Counted from the stretch's first letter, positions 14,555-23,995 are shown. The stretch: DNA of 64,000 bases from Ruminococcaceae bacterium YRB3002 (GCA_900099715.1 FMTG01000002.1:342260-406259), one strand, 5' to 3'. Program-made: numbers and translations. The notes: generated by a model from the sequence alone, not told the origin.

Positions 14555-17225
14555 TCTGACCACCTCCATAATAAGGATCGTAGGGCATCTGAGGTTCGGC
14601 GGGAACTGCAGGCTGCATCTGCTGTGCAGGCTGCTGCTGAACCGGCTGCTCAGGCTTTACAGGCTTCTGTGCCTGCTGTTTGCCTTTGCTCTTTTTCTTA
14701 CCATCACCTACGTAATATGAGAATCCGGACATCGGATACAGATAACCGATTATCGCGATTATTATTGTAATAACCAGGAATACTATCCTAAGCTGATTCA
14801 GGGCAAGAGCCACCATGTAAACCGGGATCATTATCATGATGCCTGCCAGGAGTGTAAGCTCGCAGGCTCTCTTGAAATTGATCCTTGCTCCTTTGCCGAG
14901 CAGTTCGTAAAGATCATATACATATGTGTAGTCATGGATACCGAGACTGAATCCGAAGAGTGCACATGATGCAACGAGCATCTTGGCTGTTGGAAGCAGT
15001 GCGAACAGCAGCATTCCGACCATAGCCGAGGTAGTCTGTATCAGAACCCTGTTGCGTGAGGTCATGAGATAAGCAAGCCTTGTCTTTACAAGCAATGCGG
15101 TAAAGATAGCCATGAAAGCCGCCACAAGATAATAGAATGCTGATGTGGCAATAGGAATATTAACCTTCTCAAGGAAATTGGGCATGAAGATCAGCAGGAA
15201 TGATATTATCATTCCCGGTATGGTTATTGAGGACATCAGGAACCTTCCCACATTCTTCATCGAGAAAAGCTGCAGCCACCTGCTGACAGGCAGGAATGAT
15301 TCCTTTACTACGGTATTTCCCTTCATAAAATAGATCATTCCCAACGATGTAAGAATGAGCGTTGCACCGCAAATGATCGCAACTATCATGAGCCCGAATC
15401 TCTCATAGCATATGCCTGCAACGACACTGCCTACTGAGACTCCAAGGAAATAAGCAGATTCCTGAATATTGTGAATCGTCCTGTCCTCGAAATTCTTGTA
15501 TCCGAGCTTGCCTGCATTGAGTCTGTAATCTCTGAGATAGTCAAACGGCATTCCGAAGCAGAATCCGATCGGCAGCATGAAGCACATCATCACATAAGCA
15601 TTATCGAGTATACCGGCCAGCAAAGCAAAGAAATAACCTATCGCAGTAACGAACATCAGAGCGATCCTTGAGGTCAGCCTGCTCTTTATCAGTCTCTTTG
15701 CAGTTGCAAATCCGAAATATCCGTATGCAAAGAATGCGACACCGACTGCAATTATCAGCTGCACGATCCATGGATTCATATCATCAGGCAGCCGCTCTTT
15801 TATGAAAAGAGCATAGATCACAGGGATCATGAAAGAACCCATCGCAGTAAAGAATGACAGGAATCTGTTGGCATTTGCTCCATACATGACGAGTATCGGA
15901 GCATTTCCGGAGATGCCGCGCGTTATGGTGGTAACAAGCAGATTAAGCTCAAATATGATGATAGCCATAGATATCGCGATAGATATTATGGTGAAGATCC
16001 AGCTGAGCGACATGCCGTTGACCGATGATTCAAAATCATCTCTCGCCATTCTTAATTCAAGTATGCCGGCTACTGTGTTATCCGATGACAGAATAGGAGA
16101 CAGTGCAGCTACATAACTGGTACCGCTGTCAGTTCTGGCTGTAAAGGCAGTCTGCTGAAGATCAAAGCAGTTAATGTATTTGTCATTGGCGCCTGACAGA
16201 TAATAAGGCTCTGTCGGATTGCTGACTGATGACGAATAGAATCTAAGGAATGAATCCCCTGCCTTCGTGAAAATGTCAACGAGGAAATCCTTGCCTTCAG
16301 CATATGAATAAAGCGGAAGAGGATACTGCATACCTTCATGCAGATCCTGATAGCCAAGCACAGACGATGATGCAACACACACCTTCTGCATATAGTCGGC
16401 TCTCTCTGATTCAAGAGCCGTAACATATGTATTGGACAGCTGATTTGACATAACAAGCAATACAACAAGGACAATTGAGAAACAGTAACCGATGGTCGAA
16501 GACATCAGTCTCTTCTCCCTGCCGCGCTGTGTCTCACCGGTATTGGAACCGCCCTTTCCCTGCTTGTTGCGTAAGAACCTTATGAATATCTCCTGGAGTG
16601 TAAACAGAACAATACCTGAAGCAATACAGATGATCACCGAGATGAAGATCCTGCTCTCGATTGAATTGCCAAGTTCGTTAAGTCCCTTGAAAGTACACTT
16701 GTACTCAAACACGCCGACACACATGCCTGTATCGTCTGTGATCGGAACGAGAATGCTGTCGCTTATATCGTCAGACTTGACCTGCGGAGCGAATGTTCCG
16801 GTAAGCCACTCTGAAATATCTGAGCTTGCCACCTCGAATTCAGAAGCATCCTTACCGTTGCTCAGCAGAAGAGTAAGATTGCCGTTAGTATAACTGAAAA
16901 GAGCATATGATTCTTCTGAGAGTTTCTCTGAAGTAGTGTCTGCAAGCATGAGTTCGAATACAGAACCGTATTTGGAAGCGGCGGCAACCGGGTCTTCCTT
17001 CATATCGTTGCCGTTAAGTGTCATCTTAACCACGTCGCTAACCTGATAGATCTTACGGTGGGATATAGTTTTGAACTCATCCTCATACTGTAATCTCATG
17101 TGGTGGACCGCAAATGATACGGACAGAACAGATACGAGAACAGATACGATGATGAGTATCACATACCTCACGATACTGTTGAACATATCGGAACGGTTAT
17201 CATTATAATCACGCCTGTCAGCCAT
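14547..17225 (-). CDS. Membrane protein: two Cache-like sensor domains fused to an MFS-like transporter
   Basis: An 892-residue protein. TM1 is at 18-40, an extracellular sensor-like domain follows to about 190, and TM segments lie near 192-215 and 242-262. A second extracellular domain (263-405) contains the Cache-like stretch SYVAALSPILSSDNTVAGIL. Another TM at 406-428 leads to 12 or so hydrophobic segments (about 455-845) resembling a major facilitator. The cytoplasmic tail is Pro/Gln-rich (850-892). The ATG follows AGGAGA, and a TATAAT with a poor -35 lies upstream. Candidate role: ligand-gated transport or transport-coupled sensing. Confidence 0.8.
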   Translation of the reverse strand: MADRRDYNDNRSDMFNSIVRYVILIIVSVLVSVLSVSFAVHHMRLQYEDEFKTISHRKIYQVSDVVKMTLNGNDMKEDPVAAASKYGSVFELMLADTTSEKLSEESYALFSYTNGNLTLLLSNGKDASEFEVASSDISEWLTGTFAPQVKSDDISDSILVPITDDTGMCVGVFEYKCTFKGLNELGNSIESRIFISVIICIASGIVLFTLQEIFIRFLRNKQGKGGSNTGETQRGREKRLMSSTIGYCFSIVLVVLLVMSNQLSNTYVTALESERADYMQKVCVASSSVLGYQDLHEGMQYPLPLYSYAEGKDFLVDIFTKAGDSFLRFYSSSVSNPTEPYYLSGANDKYINCFDLQQTAFTARTDSGTSYVAALSPILSSDNTVAGILELRMARDDFESSVNGMSLSWIFTIISIAISMAIIIFELNLLVTTITRGISGNAPILVMYGANANRFLSFFTAMGSFMIPVIYALFIKERLPDDMNPWIVQLIIAVGVAFFAYGYFGFATAKRLIKSRLTSRIALMFVTAIGYFFALLAGILDNAYVMMCFMLPIGFCFGMPFDYLRDYRLNAGKLGYKNFEDRTIHNIQESAYFLGVSVGSVVAGICYERFGLMIVAIICGATLILTSLGMIYFMKGNTVVKESFLPVSRWLQLFSMKNVGRFLMSSITIPGMIISFLLIFMPNFLEKVNIPIATSAFYYLVAAFMAIFTALLVKTRLAYLMTSRNRVLIQTTSAMVGMLLFALLPTAKMLVASCALFGFSLGIHDYTYVYDLYELLGKGARINFKRACELTLLAGIMIMIPVYMVALALNQLRIVFLVITIIIAIIGYLYPMSGFSYYVGDGKKKSKGKQQAQKPVKPEQPVQQQPAQQMQPAVPAEPQMPYDPYYGGGQNG

Positions 17226-17287
17226 TGTTGTATCTCCTGATCAAACAAGTCTCGTATTATTATACAATAAAAAAGCATGAAATAATG

Positions 17288-18649
17288 TTAAGTTGTCGGG
17301 ACAATACCGACAATAAACAATATGAGTATTAACACCGGGAGAATAAATGTCAGATAGATCCTGGCTCCCGTGCTGAAGGTTATACCCTTGCCTGTATTGG
17401 CCTCCTTAAGGAATCCTTTATATCCCCATCCCTTTTTCAGCACGCAGAAAAGAAGAAATACCAGAGACCCTAATGGAAGGAGAATGCTGCTTACAATAAA
17501 ATCCTCACTGTCCAGCACATCCCTGTTGCCGATAAATGTCATCCCTTTCAAAAGGTTAGTTCCGAATACGCAGGGCAGGCTTCCGGTAATGACAATGATC
17601 ATATTGATCAATACAGACTTTTTTCTTGACCAGCCCAGATTATCCATAAGCGATACGACAAGATTCTCAAAAACGGCAGTAATAGTCGAGAAACTTGCGA
17701 AAGTCATGAACAGAAAGAACATGGATCCCCAGATGCGTCCATATGGCATGTTGGCAAATATGTGAGGCAATGTAATAAAGATCAGCGACGGACCCTGCTC
17801 AGGTTCTATATCATAGGTAAAACACGCGGGAAAAATGATCAGACCGGATACAATAGCTACAAACGTATCAAGAGCGCAGATCTTTACGGATTCACCTCCA
17901 AGTGTATAGTCACGTGACATATAGCTTCCGAATATTTCCATCGCTCCGATACCGAGACTTAAAGTGAAAAAAGCCTGCGTCATGGCGGAAGTTATCACCT
18001 TAAAGAACCCGATTTCCCATACTTTTTTCCAGTCAGGAAGAAGGTAAAAACTGATTCCTTCGGAGGCCTTGTCCAGAGTCAGACTGTTAACAGCCAGTAT
18101 GAGTATAAGACCAAGAAGTCCTGTCATCATTATCTTTGTTACACGCTCCAGTCCTTTCTGTACGCCAAACAAAAGAACGGCGAATCCAAGTACGATAACT
18201 GCAACAGTAAAGGTCAGATTCTGAAGCGGATCCGACAGCAGCTCGCTGAACATCTCGGCTTCACTTCCCTGTTCGGATACGCTGAATACACCGCTTGCAA
18301 ACTTAAAGAAATAAGCCATCATCCAGCCGGACACTGTGGAATAATACATCATGAGAAGATAACAGCCTGCCAGACAGACATACCCGTAAAGATGCCATCT
18401 GGATCCGGATGGTTCAAGTCTCCTGAATGCATTGACACAGGTGCTGCCTCCTCCCCTGCCGACAGCCAGTTCCATCGACAGGATCGGAATGCCCATAATC
18501 ACGAGAAAAAGCAGATACATAAGGACAAAAATGGCACCGCCATTCTGTCCTGCAACATAAGGAAATTTCCATACATTGCCAATGCCGATAGCACACCCCG
18601 CACTGACAAGAATGAACCCTAATCTGCTGGCAAAACCCTCTCTGGCCAT
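17288..18649 (-). CDS. Neurotransmitter:sodium symporter (NSS) family transporter
   Basis: Na+-coupled uptake of amino acids or related amines, LeuT fold. It has 453 residues with about 11-12 membrane segments. The TM1 signature GCAIGIGNVWKFPYVAGQNG carries the sodium and substrate backbone sites. ELAVGRGG after TM2 and the unwound TM6 region are also visible. AGGAG precedes the ATG. Only about 45 nt separate it from the tRNA-fMet terminator, so its promoter must be very close or it depends on readthrough. The substrate cannot be read from the sequence. Confidence 0.94.
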   Translation of the reverse strand: MAREGFASRLGFILVSAGCAIGIGNVWKFPYVAGQNGGAIFVLMYLLFLVIMGIPILSMELAVGRGGGSTCVNAFRRLEPSGSRWHLYGYVCLAGCYLLMMYYSTVSGWMMAYFFKFASGVFSVSEQGSEAEMFSELLSDPLQNLTFTVAVIVLGFAVLLFGVQKGLERVTKIMMTGLLGLILILAVNSLTLDKASEGISFYLLPDWKKVWEIGFFKVITSAMTQAFFTLSLGIGAMEIFGSYMSRDYTLGGESVKICALDTFVAIVSGLIIFPACFTYDIEPEQGPSLIFITLPHIFANMPYGRIWGSMFFLFMTFASFSTITAVFENLVVSLMDNLGWSRKKSVLINMIIVITGSLPCVFGTNLLKGMTFIGNRDVLDSEDFIVSSILLPLGSLVFLLFCVLKKGWGYKGFLKEANTGKGITFSTGARIYLTFILPVLILILFIVGIVPTT

Positions 18650-18695
18650 AAGCTGCTCCTGTTAGCATGCTGCGGTTACGCGCCGAAAATGATAA

Positions 18696-18720
18696 GATCC
18701 CCGACCTAAGATCGGGGATC
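18696..18720 (-). terminator. Terminator after tRNA-fMet
   Basis: A 9-bp perfect stem, GATCCCCGA/TCGGGGATC, with a 7-nt loop is followed by a T-rich tract on the minus strand, directly after the tRNA-fMet CCA end. Confidence 0.85.
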
Positions 18721-18723
18721 TGC

Positions 18724-18800
18724 TGGTTGCGGAGGCGGGACTCGAACCTCGCGACCTCCGGGTTATGAGCCCGGCAAGCTACCAACTGCTCCACTCCGCG
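18724..18800 (-). tRNA. Initiator tRNA-fMet (CAT)
   Basis: A 77-nt cloverleaf with encoded CCA. The unpaired C1-A72 and the three G-C pairs above the anticodon (GGGCTCATAACCC) are the initiator identity features. It is preceded by tRNA-Leu in the same transcript. Confidence 0.95.
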
Positions 18801-18826
18801 TGTTAGATATCTGCATTCCGGAATAA

Positions 18827-18913
18827 TGGTGCTCGTGACCGGACTTGAACCGGTACGGATTTTACTCCGACGGATTTTAAGTCCGTTGTGTCTGCCAATT
18901 CCACCACACGAGC
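18827..18913 (-). tRNA. tRNA-Leu (TAA)
   Basis: An 87-nt class II tRNA with encoded CCA and acceptor GCTCGTG/CACGAGC. The anticodon loop is CTTAAAA (TAA). It has a long variable arm and a GGTTCAAGTCC T arm. Confidence 0.95.
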
Positions 18914-18934
18914 CTATCCGTTTAATGCCCGCTA

Positions 18935-18963
18935 ATAATAACACCGCGTATTATTTATGTCAA
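18935..18963 (-). promoter_or_regulatory. Promoter of tRNA-Leu/tRNA-fMet operon
   Basis: A consensus TTGACA (18958-18963) and TATTAT (18935-18940) with a 17-nt spacer, about 20 nt before tRNA-Leu. Confidence 0.88.
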
Positions 18964-19066
18964 GTTCTGCGTTTGTGCGTGCAATCTAATTGTAATTGCA
19001 AATAGTTTCGAAGAGAATTAATATTATAATAATGCTATATATCATTGTATGAGAGGTATTTAACAC

Positions 19067-21055
19067 ATGTTGCGCGATCCTAACGAGAACAACAACGATG
19101 GTAAGAAGAAGGAAGATAAGCTCCTTCATGCGGATGAGGCAAACAAGAGCGTTACTGATGACGTAAAGGCAAATGAGAATTCCCTGTTCGGCAAAGAAGA
19201 GGAACCCAAGGCTGATCATGGTCACGATTCACTCTTTGACAGCAGTTTTACTGATGATGATGGACATGTATCATCATCTTTTGCAATATCATTTAAGGCA
19301 AATGACCCTGTAAATACTGTTTCAGATAAGCTTAAGGAGGAAGAGACCAATGCTGCGGCTCCCGTTGCTGATGCCTCTGCTCCCCTTCAGTTTGATGACG
19401 ATCTTGCCGATTTTGAATTCGACAGTTCTGTATCTGCATTTAAGCCGCTCGGAGGTGCACCCGCACCTGAGCATGTAACAAAGCCTGCTTCTGCAGAGCC
19501 TGCTAAGAAAGAGACTCCTGCACCTGCGAAGGAGACACCTAAGGTCACAGAAGAACCCAAGCCTGCTGATCCGTTCGAGGGTATTGATGATGTTGAGAAG
19601 CCTAAGTTCAACGATGAGGATGAAGACTTCATGCAGATGGCGGGTATGACCGATTCCAAGGATGACAGACTGTTCACTTCAGGTGACGATCTTGACTATG
19701 CTACTTCAAGCAAGGATGCACCCAAGAGTCCTTTCGCTCATGCCGAGAAGCCTGAGGATCCCAAGGCTAAGGACATTGATATTCCCTCTACAACGGAGGC
19801 TTCTACAATAAAGACATACGGTACTGTATCTTCCGGAGTTAATGCTTTCAAGAAAGTTACTCCTGAGCCGGAGGCCGCGCCCGCGCCTGTAACAGCAGCT
19901 GAACCTGCACCTGCAGCTGATGCTCAGAAGGATCCTGTACAGCAGGATGGATCTGCTAAGGCTGATTCCGGTGACAGCAATAATGATAATAAGGCAGCTG
20001 TTGCTGCAACAGCTGCAGCAGTTGCTGCCGGTGCAGCAGCCGCGGCCGCAGCTGCTTCTGCAGCATCTGATAAGTCAAAGAACGCACCAGTGTCTTCTGC
20101 ACTCAACACGCCTGCAACAAGACCGGCTGCAAGACCTCAGCCCCAGCAGAGACCTATCGCTTCGAGCTCAAGAGGTTTAAGACCGGGCACAGCCGAGAAG
20201 GCCGCTCCTGCCGCACCCAGGTCTTCTTCATCTTCTGCTGCAAAGATCGCACCTGTCTCACAGGTGAATGCTAAGAAAAAGCGCAGTGAACCCAAAGCCA
20301 AGAAAGATCCCGGAAAGGGCGGTCTTATTACTCTTGCAGTAGTAATCGCAGTGTTCCTCTGTGTGTTCCTTGTGCTCGATAATATTGACAAGATTACAAA
20401 TGCTTTCAAGGGAAATAAGACCATAACGACAGTTACTACTGTGGATGAGGATGCAACATCTTCTACTTCCGCATCATCCAATTCTTCTGAGGCTGCTCCT
20501 GTGGTTACGGAGACGACGGAAACTACTGAAACTACTGAAACAACAGCGGATACGTCGGCCACAACAACTGCTACAGAGGCGACAACAACTACGGCTGAGC
20601 CTACAACCACAACAACTGAGGCTACGACCACTACAACTACCGAAGCGACCACTACTGCAACAACTACGGAAGCCACAACACAGGCAACGACAGCCGCTAC
20701 GACTGCTGATTCTTCCGCAGGTGTCAGAGTTGCAAATATGGGCACTTCCATAAAGCACTTCAAGAGAACTTCCAGCGGATTCAAATTTGATGTAATAATC
20801 AAGAACAGTTCGAATAAAACAGCCAGCCTGTCAGCATCTCTCAAGAACCTTACTATCACACTCTACTCTGATTCCAGGATCAAGAACCTGACTTCCAGCG
20901 GCTTCACATTCTCAAGAAACGGAAATACATTTACATGTTCTCCTGTTGACTGTACGATTCCTGCAGGAAGCTCAGTCACGATCAGTGTGAGCGTAACAAC
21001 TTCCTCAAGACCTGCTCATTACGGTTATAACTACGCGTACTTCAAGTGGAAGTAA
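19067..21055 (+). CDS. Large low-complexity membrane-anchored protein with C-terminal beta-rich domain
   Basis: A 662-residue protein of unknown function. Residues 1-417 are acidic, then Pro/Ala-rich, with a run of Ala at about 311-333, and are probably cytoplasmic since no signal peptide is present. A single TM lies at 418-438 after a Lys-rich stretch. Then comes a Thr-rich spacer (about 480-555), and a folded C-terminal domain (about 560-662) with alternating beta-strand patterns resembling carbohydrate-binding or fibronectin-like modules. The GAGAGG before the ATG is acceptable. A linker spanning from a cytoplasmic scaffold to the wall is a reasonable picture; no partner is evident. Confidence 0.8.
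   Translation: MLRDPNENNNDGKKKEDKLLHADEANKSVTDDVKANENSLFGKEEEPKADHGHDSLFDSSFTDDDGHVSSSFAISFKANDPVNTVSDKLKEEETNAAAPVADASAPLQFDDDLADFEFDSSVSAFKPLGGAPAPEHVTKPASAEPAKKETPAPAKETPKVTEEPKPADPFEGIDDVEKPKFNDEDEDFMQMAGMTDSKDDRLFTSGDDLDYATSSKDAPKSPFAHAEKPEDPKAKDIDIPSTTEASTIKTYGTVSSGVNAFKKVTPEPEAAPAPVTAAEPAPAADAQKDPVQQDGSAKADSGDSNNDNKAAVAATAAAVAAGAAAAAAAASAASDKSKNAPVSSALNTPATRPAARPQPQQRPIASSSRGLRPGTAEKAAPAAPRSSSSSAAKIAPVSQVNAKKKRSEPKAKKDPGKGGLITLAVVIAVFLCVFLVLDNIDKITNAFKGNKTITTVTTVDEDATSSTSASSNSSEAAPVVTETTETTETTETTADTSATTTATEATTTTAEPTTTTTEATTTTTTEATTTATTTEATTQATTAATTADSSAGVRVANMGTSIKHFKRTSSGFKFDVIIKNSSNKTASLSASLKNLTITLYSDSRIKNLTSSGFTFSRNGNTFTCSPVDCTIPAGSSVTISVSVTTSSRPAHYGYNYAYFKWK
20505..20712 (+). repeat. 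Thr-codon low-complexity tract
   Basis: A run of imperfect ACN/GAG repeats (acaactactgaggcgaca-like) encodes the Thr/Glu/Ala linker of the 662-residue protein. It is coding, not a CRISPR or satellite, and could vary in length between strains. Confidence 0.8.
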
Positions 21056-21080
21056 TCCGCTTCTGAAATTACAGGATCAA

Positions 21081-21110
21081 TAAACGGGATCGCATATGCG
21101 GTCCCGTTTA
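21081..21110. terminator. Bidirectional terminator between the 662-residue protein gene and prfB
   Basis: A near-perfect 14-bp stem (TAAACGGGATCGCA against TGCGGTCCCGTTTA, one G-U) with T-rich flanks. It lies between convergent genes, so it probably serves both. Confidence 0.8.
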
Positions 21111-21130
21111 ATTATTGCGTTAATTTCTTA

Positions 21131-22240
21131 TTACTTCTCTATCTTCATTCCTGACAGGAAAGCTTCAATAAAGCCGTCAAGGTTGCCGTCCATGACACCG
21201 TCAACATCAACGACCTCATAACCTGTTCTGTGGTCCTTTACCATAGTATACGGGCAGAAGATATATGATCTTATCTGAGATCCCCAGGCTATCTCCATCT
21301 GATTGCCTTTAAGGTCTTCGATCTTCTCCATCTGGGCAGCCTGTGCAAGCGCATAGAGCTTGGCCTTCAGCATCTTAATACAGGTCTCTCTGTTCTGAAC
21401 CTGGGATCGCTCGGACTGACACGATACAACGACTCCTGTCGGCTCGTGTGTCATTCTGACTGCCGTATCAGTCTTGTTGATATGCTGGCCACCCTTACCG
21501 GTAGCCCTGTACGTATCTACCCTGACATCTTTCATGTCGATCTTGATATCGATGGTATCGTCGAGTTCCGGCATAACCTCGCATGAAGCAAAAGATGTAT
21601 GTCTTCTTCCTGACGAATCGAAAGGCGATATCCTGACAAGCCTGTGCACGCCAAGTTCTGATCTCAGAAAACCGTAAGCATTCTCACCTTCTATCATTAC
21701 GGAGCAGCTCTTTATGCCGGCCACGTCACCTTCAAGGTATTCAAGCTCCTTGGTCGTATACCCGTGAGCCTCCGCCCATCTGAGATACATCCTGTACAGC
21801 ATCGATACCCAATCCTGTGCCTCAGTACCGCCGGCACCGGCATTCAGCGTGAGAATAGCATTATTCTTATCAAATTCCTGGGTAAGAAGAGTCTCCAGGC
21901 GCATCTTCTCATATTCGGCCTTAAGCTCCTCCAAGCCAGTTGTCAGTTCCTCAAGAGAACCAACGTCCTCTTCCTCATTCGCCAATTCACAGAGTGCGAG
22001 AAGGTCCTCCCTCTTATTGTGAAGCGAATTGAATCCGTCAACTTTCTTCTGACGTCTTGCAAGATCTGTCTGCAATGCCTGAGCTTTATCAACGTCGTCC
22101 CAGAAGCCCGGTTCCTGGGTTCTGGCCTCAAGTTCACTGATCTGAGTTATCACCTGGTCTATATGAAGAGATTCACGAAGCGCGGCGATCGGCTCTTCAA
22201 GGCCTTCAAGCTCAAGTCTGATGTTATCGAATTCAAGCAT
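21131..22240 (-). CDS. prfB: Peptide chain release factor 2
   Basis: Recognises UGA and UAA stop codons and triggers peptide release. It has 369 residues with the RF2-specific tripeptide in RISPFDSSG and the catalytic GKGGQHINKTD. The whole protein, including the normal N-terminus, is in one frame; the place of the usual programmed +1 frameshift (after the RxSL motif) reads straight through (CTT CAT). So autoregulatory frameshifting is absent here. It starts 5 nt after the aminotransferase stop, probably co-transcribed with it. Confidence 0.97.
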   Translation of the reverse strand: MLEFDNIRLELEGLEEPIAALRESLHIDQVITQISELEARTQEPGFWDDVDKAQALQTDLARRQKKVDGFNSLHNKREDLLALCELANEEEDVGSLEELTTGLEELKAEYEKMRLETLLTQEFDKNNAILTLNAGAGGTEAQDWVSMLYRMYLRWAEAHGYTTKELEYLEGDVAGIKSCSVMIEGENAYGFLRSELGVHRLVRISPFDSSGRRHTSFASCEVMPELDDTIDIKIDMKDVRVDTYRATGKGGQHINKTDTAVRMTHEPTGVVVSCQSERSQVQNRETCIKMLKAKLYALAQAAQMEKIEDLKGNQMEIAWGSQIRSYIFCPYTMVKDHRTGYEVVDVDGVMDGNLDGFIEAFLSGMKIEK

Positions 22241-22245
22241 AATGA

Positions 22246-23430
22246 TTAACCTTTCTTCAAACTGTCGACAAAATCCTTCATCCTGACAACAGCTTCCTTT
22301 ATATCATCTATTGAAGCAGCATAGCTGATCCTTACATGTCCTTCTCCACACTCACCGAAAGCATTTCCCGGAACTATCGCAACCTTTTTCTCAAGGAGGA
22401 ATCTCTCGCAGAACTCATCAGATCTCAGACCAAGTCCCTCTATTGACGGGAAAGCATAGAAGGCACCATATGGGGTAAAACACTTAAGACCGGCATCGGC
22501 AAGGCCCTTGAGCAGTACACGCCTCCTGTGGTTATACTCATTGCGCATCTCCTCGATACAGGAATCACCGTTCTCGGCAGCATCAATGATAGCAAACTGA
22601 GCCATGGAAGGTGAACTCATGATGCAGTATTGATGGATCTTGGTCATAGCGGCAATGATCGGAGCAGGTCCTACACTGTAACCTATTCTCCACCCTGTCA
22701 TTGCATAAGACTTTGAGAACCCGTTGATCATGATGACTCTGTCACGGAGTTCCGGGAACTGAATGAGCGAAGCCGGCTTATCCGACAGATAATTCAGTTC
22801 GCAGTAGAGCTCATCGGAAATAACAATGATCTCGGGATGCCTTACAAGCACATCTCTGATCTTTGCAAGCTCATCATGTGTCATGATAGCGCCTGTGGGA
22901 TTGGACGGATATCCAAGTATGAGATATTTGGTCTTATCGGTTATTGCCGCTTCAAGTTCTTCGGGAAGCAGCTTATAATCATTCTCTTCTTTTGTGGATA
23001 CGACCACAGGAACACCATGAGCAAACATGACTGTTGCCTTATACGCAACAAAACATGGTTCAACAATGATGACCTCGTCACCGGGGTTAATAAGTGCTCT
23101 GGCAACAAGGTCAAGCCCTTCACTGCCGCCGACCGTAATAAGGATCTCATTCTTGGGGGAATACGTGACTCCGTACCTTCTTGAGATATAATTGCTGATT
23201 GCCTGTCTGGCTTCTATGTATCCGGAATTAGGCGAATAATGCGTATATCCTTCACGGAGGGAGTTAATTCCCGCCTCTCTTATGCTCCACGGAGTAACAA
23301 AGTCCGGCTCACCGATTGAAAGAGATATTACGTTCCCTTTCATCTCATTGGCAAGGTCGAAGAACCGCCTTATGGCAGAGGGCGGAACGTTGTTCACCAC
23401 ATCGGAAATCTTATTTGAATAATCGCTCAT
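22246..23430 (-). CDS. Pyridoxal-phosphate aminotransferase, class I/II
   Basis: A 394-residue fold-type I aminotransferase. The PLP lysine is in SKSYAMTGWRIGY, with NPTGAIMTHDE and SDELYCEL typical of the aspartate/aromatic aminotransferase subgroup. The ATG overlaps the Lrp regulator stop by 4 nt. The Lrp-aminotransferase pair is a common arrangement in which the regulator responds to an amino acid, so substrates are probably aspartate, aromatic or branched-chain amino acids, but specificity is not resolved. Confidence 0.93.
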   Translation of the reverse strand: MSDYSNKISDVVNNVPPSAIRRFFDLANEMKGNVISLSIGEPDFVTPWSIREAGINSLREGYTHYSPNSGYIEARQAISNYISRRYGVTYSPKNEILITVGGSEGLDLVARALINPGDEVIIVEPCFVAYKATVMFAHGVPVVVSTKEENDYKLLPEELEAAITDKTKYLILGYPSNPTGAIMTHDELAKIRDVLVRHPEIIVISDELYCELNYLSDKPASLIQFPELRDRVIMINGFSKSYAMTGWRIGYSVGPAPIIAAMTKIHQYCIMSSPSMAQFAIIDAAENGDSCIEEMRNEYNHRRRVLLKGLADAGLKCFTPYGAFYAFPSIEGLGLRSDEFCERFLLEKKVAIVPGNAFGECGEGHVRISYAASIDDIKEAVVRMKDFVDSLKKG

Positions 23431-23915
23431 AGGATAACAGCCTGCCTGTCATCAGCATCCGGCATATCAAACATTATGCCGTTAGCCTTGTATTTCTTGA
23501 GGATAAAATGCGTCGTTGTTGAGAGGACACCTTCCTGCGTGGCGATCTTCTGATTAACAAAGTTGGCTATATCCCTGAGGCTCTTATCCTCATAGATGAC
23601 CATGAGATCAAAACCGCCGGACATGAGATAGCAGGCAGATACCTTGTCGTACTGACTGATAATATTGGCAACCTGATCATATCCCTTGCCTTTTGTGGGA
23701 GTGATCCTGACTTCGATCATTCCGATACAGTGCTCCGGAAGCTGCTTCTCCCAGTTAATATTCGTAGTATAACCGAGTATTATCTTCTCATCCTGAAGAT
23801 ATTTGATCTCCTTAACTACCTCATCTTCACTCACACCAAGCCTGACCGCTATATCTTCGTTAGATAATTTCGCGTCATTCTCAATAAGTCTCAAGAGTTC
23901 AATATGATCAATCAT
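23427..23915 (-). CDS. Lrp/AsnC family transcriptional regulator
   Basis: A 162-residue protein with an N-terminal winged HTH (LSNEDIAVRLGVSEDEVVKEI, about 16-36) and a C-terminal RAM/ACT-like effector domain (about 65-150, with GKGYDQVANIISQYDKVSACY). ATG 23915 follows GGAGG by 6 nt. It is the first gene of a unit with the aminotransferase and prfB. A 16-bp perfect palindrome at 23954-23969 upstream is a candidate autoregulatory site. Confidence 0.94.
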   Translation of the reverse strand: MIDHIELLRLIENDAKLSNEDIAVRLGVSEDEVVKEIKYLQDEKIILGYTTNINWEKQLPEHCIGMIEVRITPTKGKGYDQVANIISQYDKVSACYLMSGGFDLMVIYEDKSLRDIANFVNQKIATQEGVLSTTTHFILKKYKANGIMFDMPDADDRQAVIL

Positions 23916-23934
23916 GATCCACCTCCGTTAAGTA

Positions 23935-23982
23935 TAAAATAACTCACCTGCCCATAAGTATATACTTATTTGAGCAGGTGAG
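23935..23982 (-). terminator. Terminator of malic enzyme; loop carries a palindrome
   Basis: A 9-bp stem, CTCACCTGC (23974-23982) with GCAGGTGAG (23943-23951), is followed on the minus strand by TTATTTTA. The loop contains the perfect 16-bp palindrome ataagtatatacttat (23954-23969). Confidence 0.75.
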
Positions 23983-23995
23983 CCAAATAAAGACG

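Noticed and set aside
18414..18944. Minus-strand frame spanning two tRNAs
   Set aside because: It reads through tRNA-Leu and tRNA-fMet and has no coding signal.
20430..20715. Possible CRISPR or satellite repeat
   Set aside because: The units are codon repeats within an open frame, irregular in length and with no spacers.
20137..20859. Minus-strand frame (240 codons, Val-rich) across the Thr-rich tract
   Set aside because: A low-complexity shadow produced by the repeated ACN codons on the other strand.
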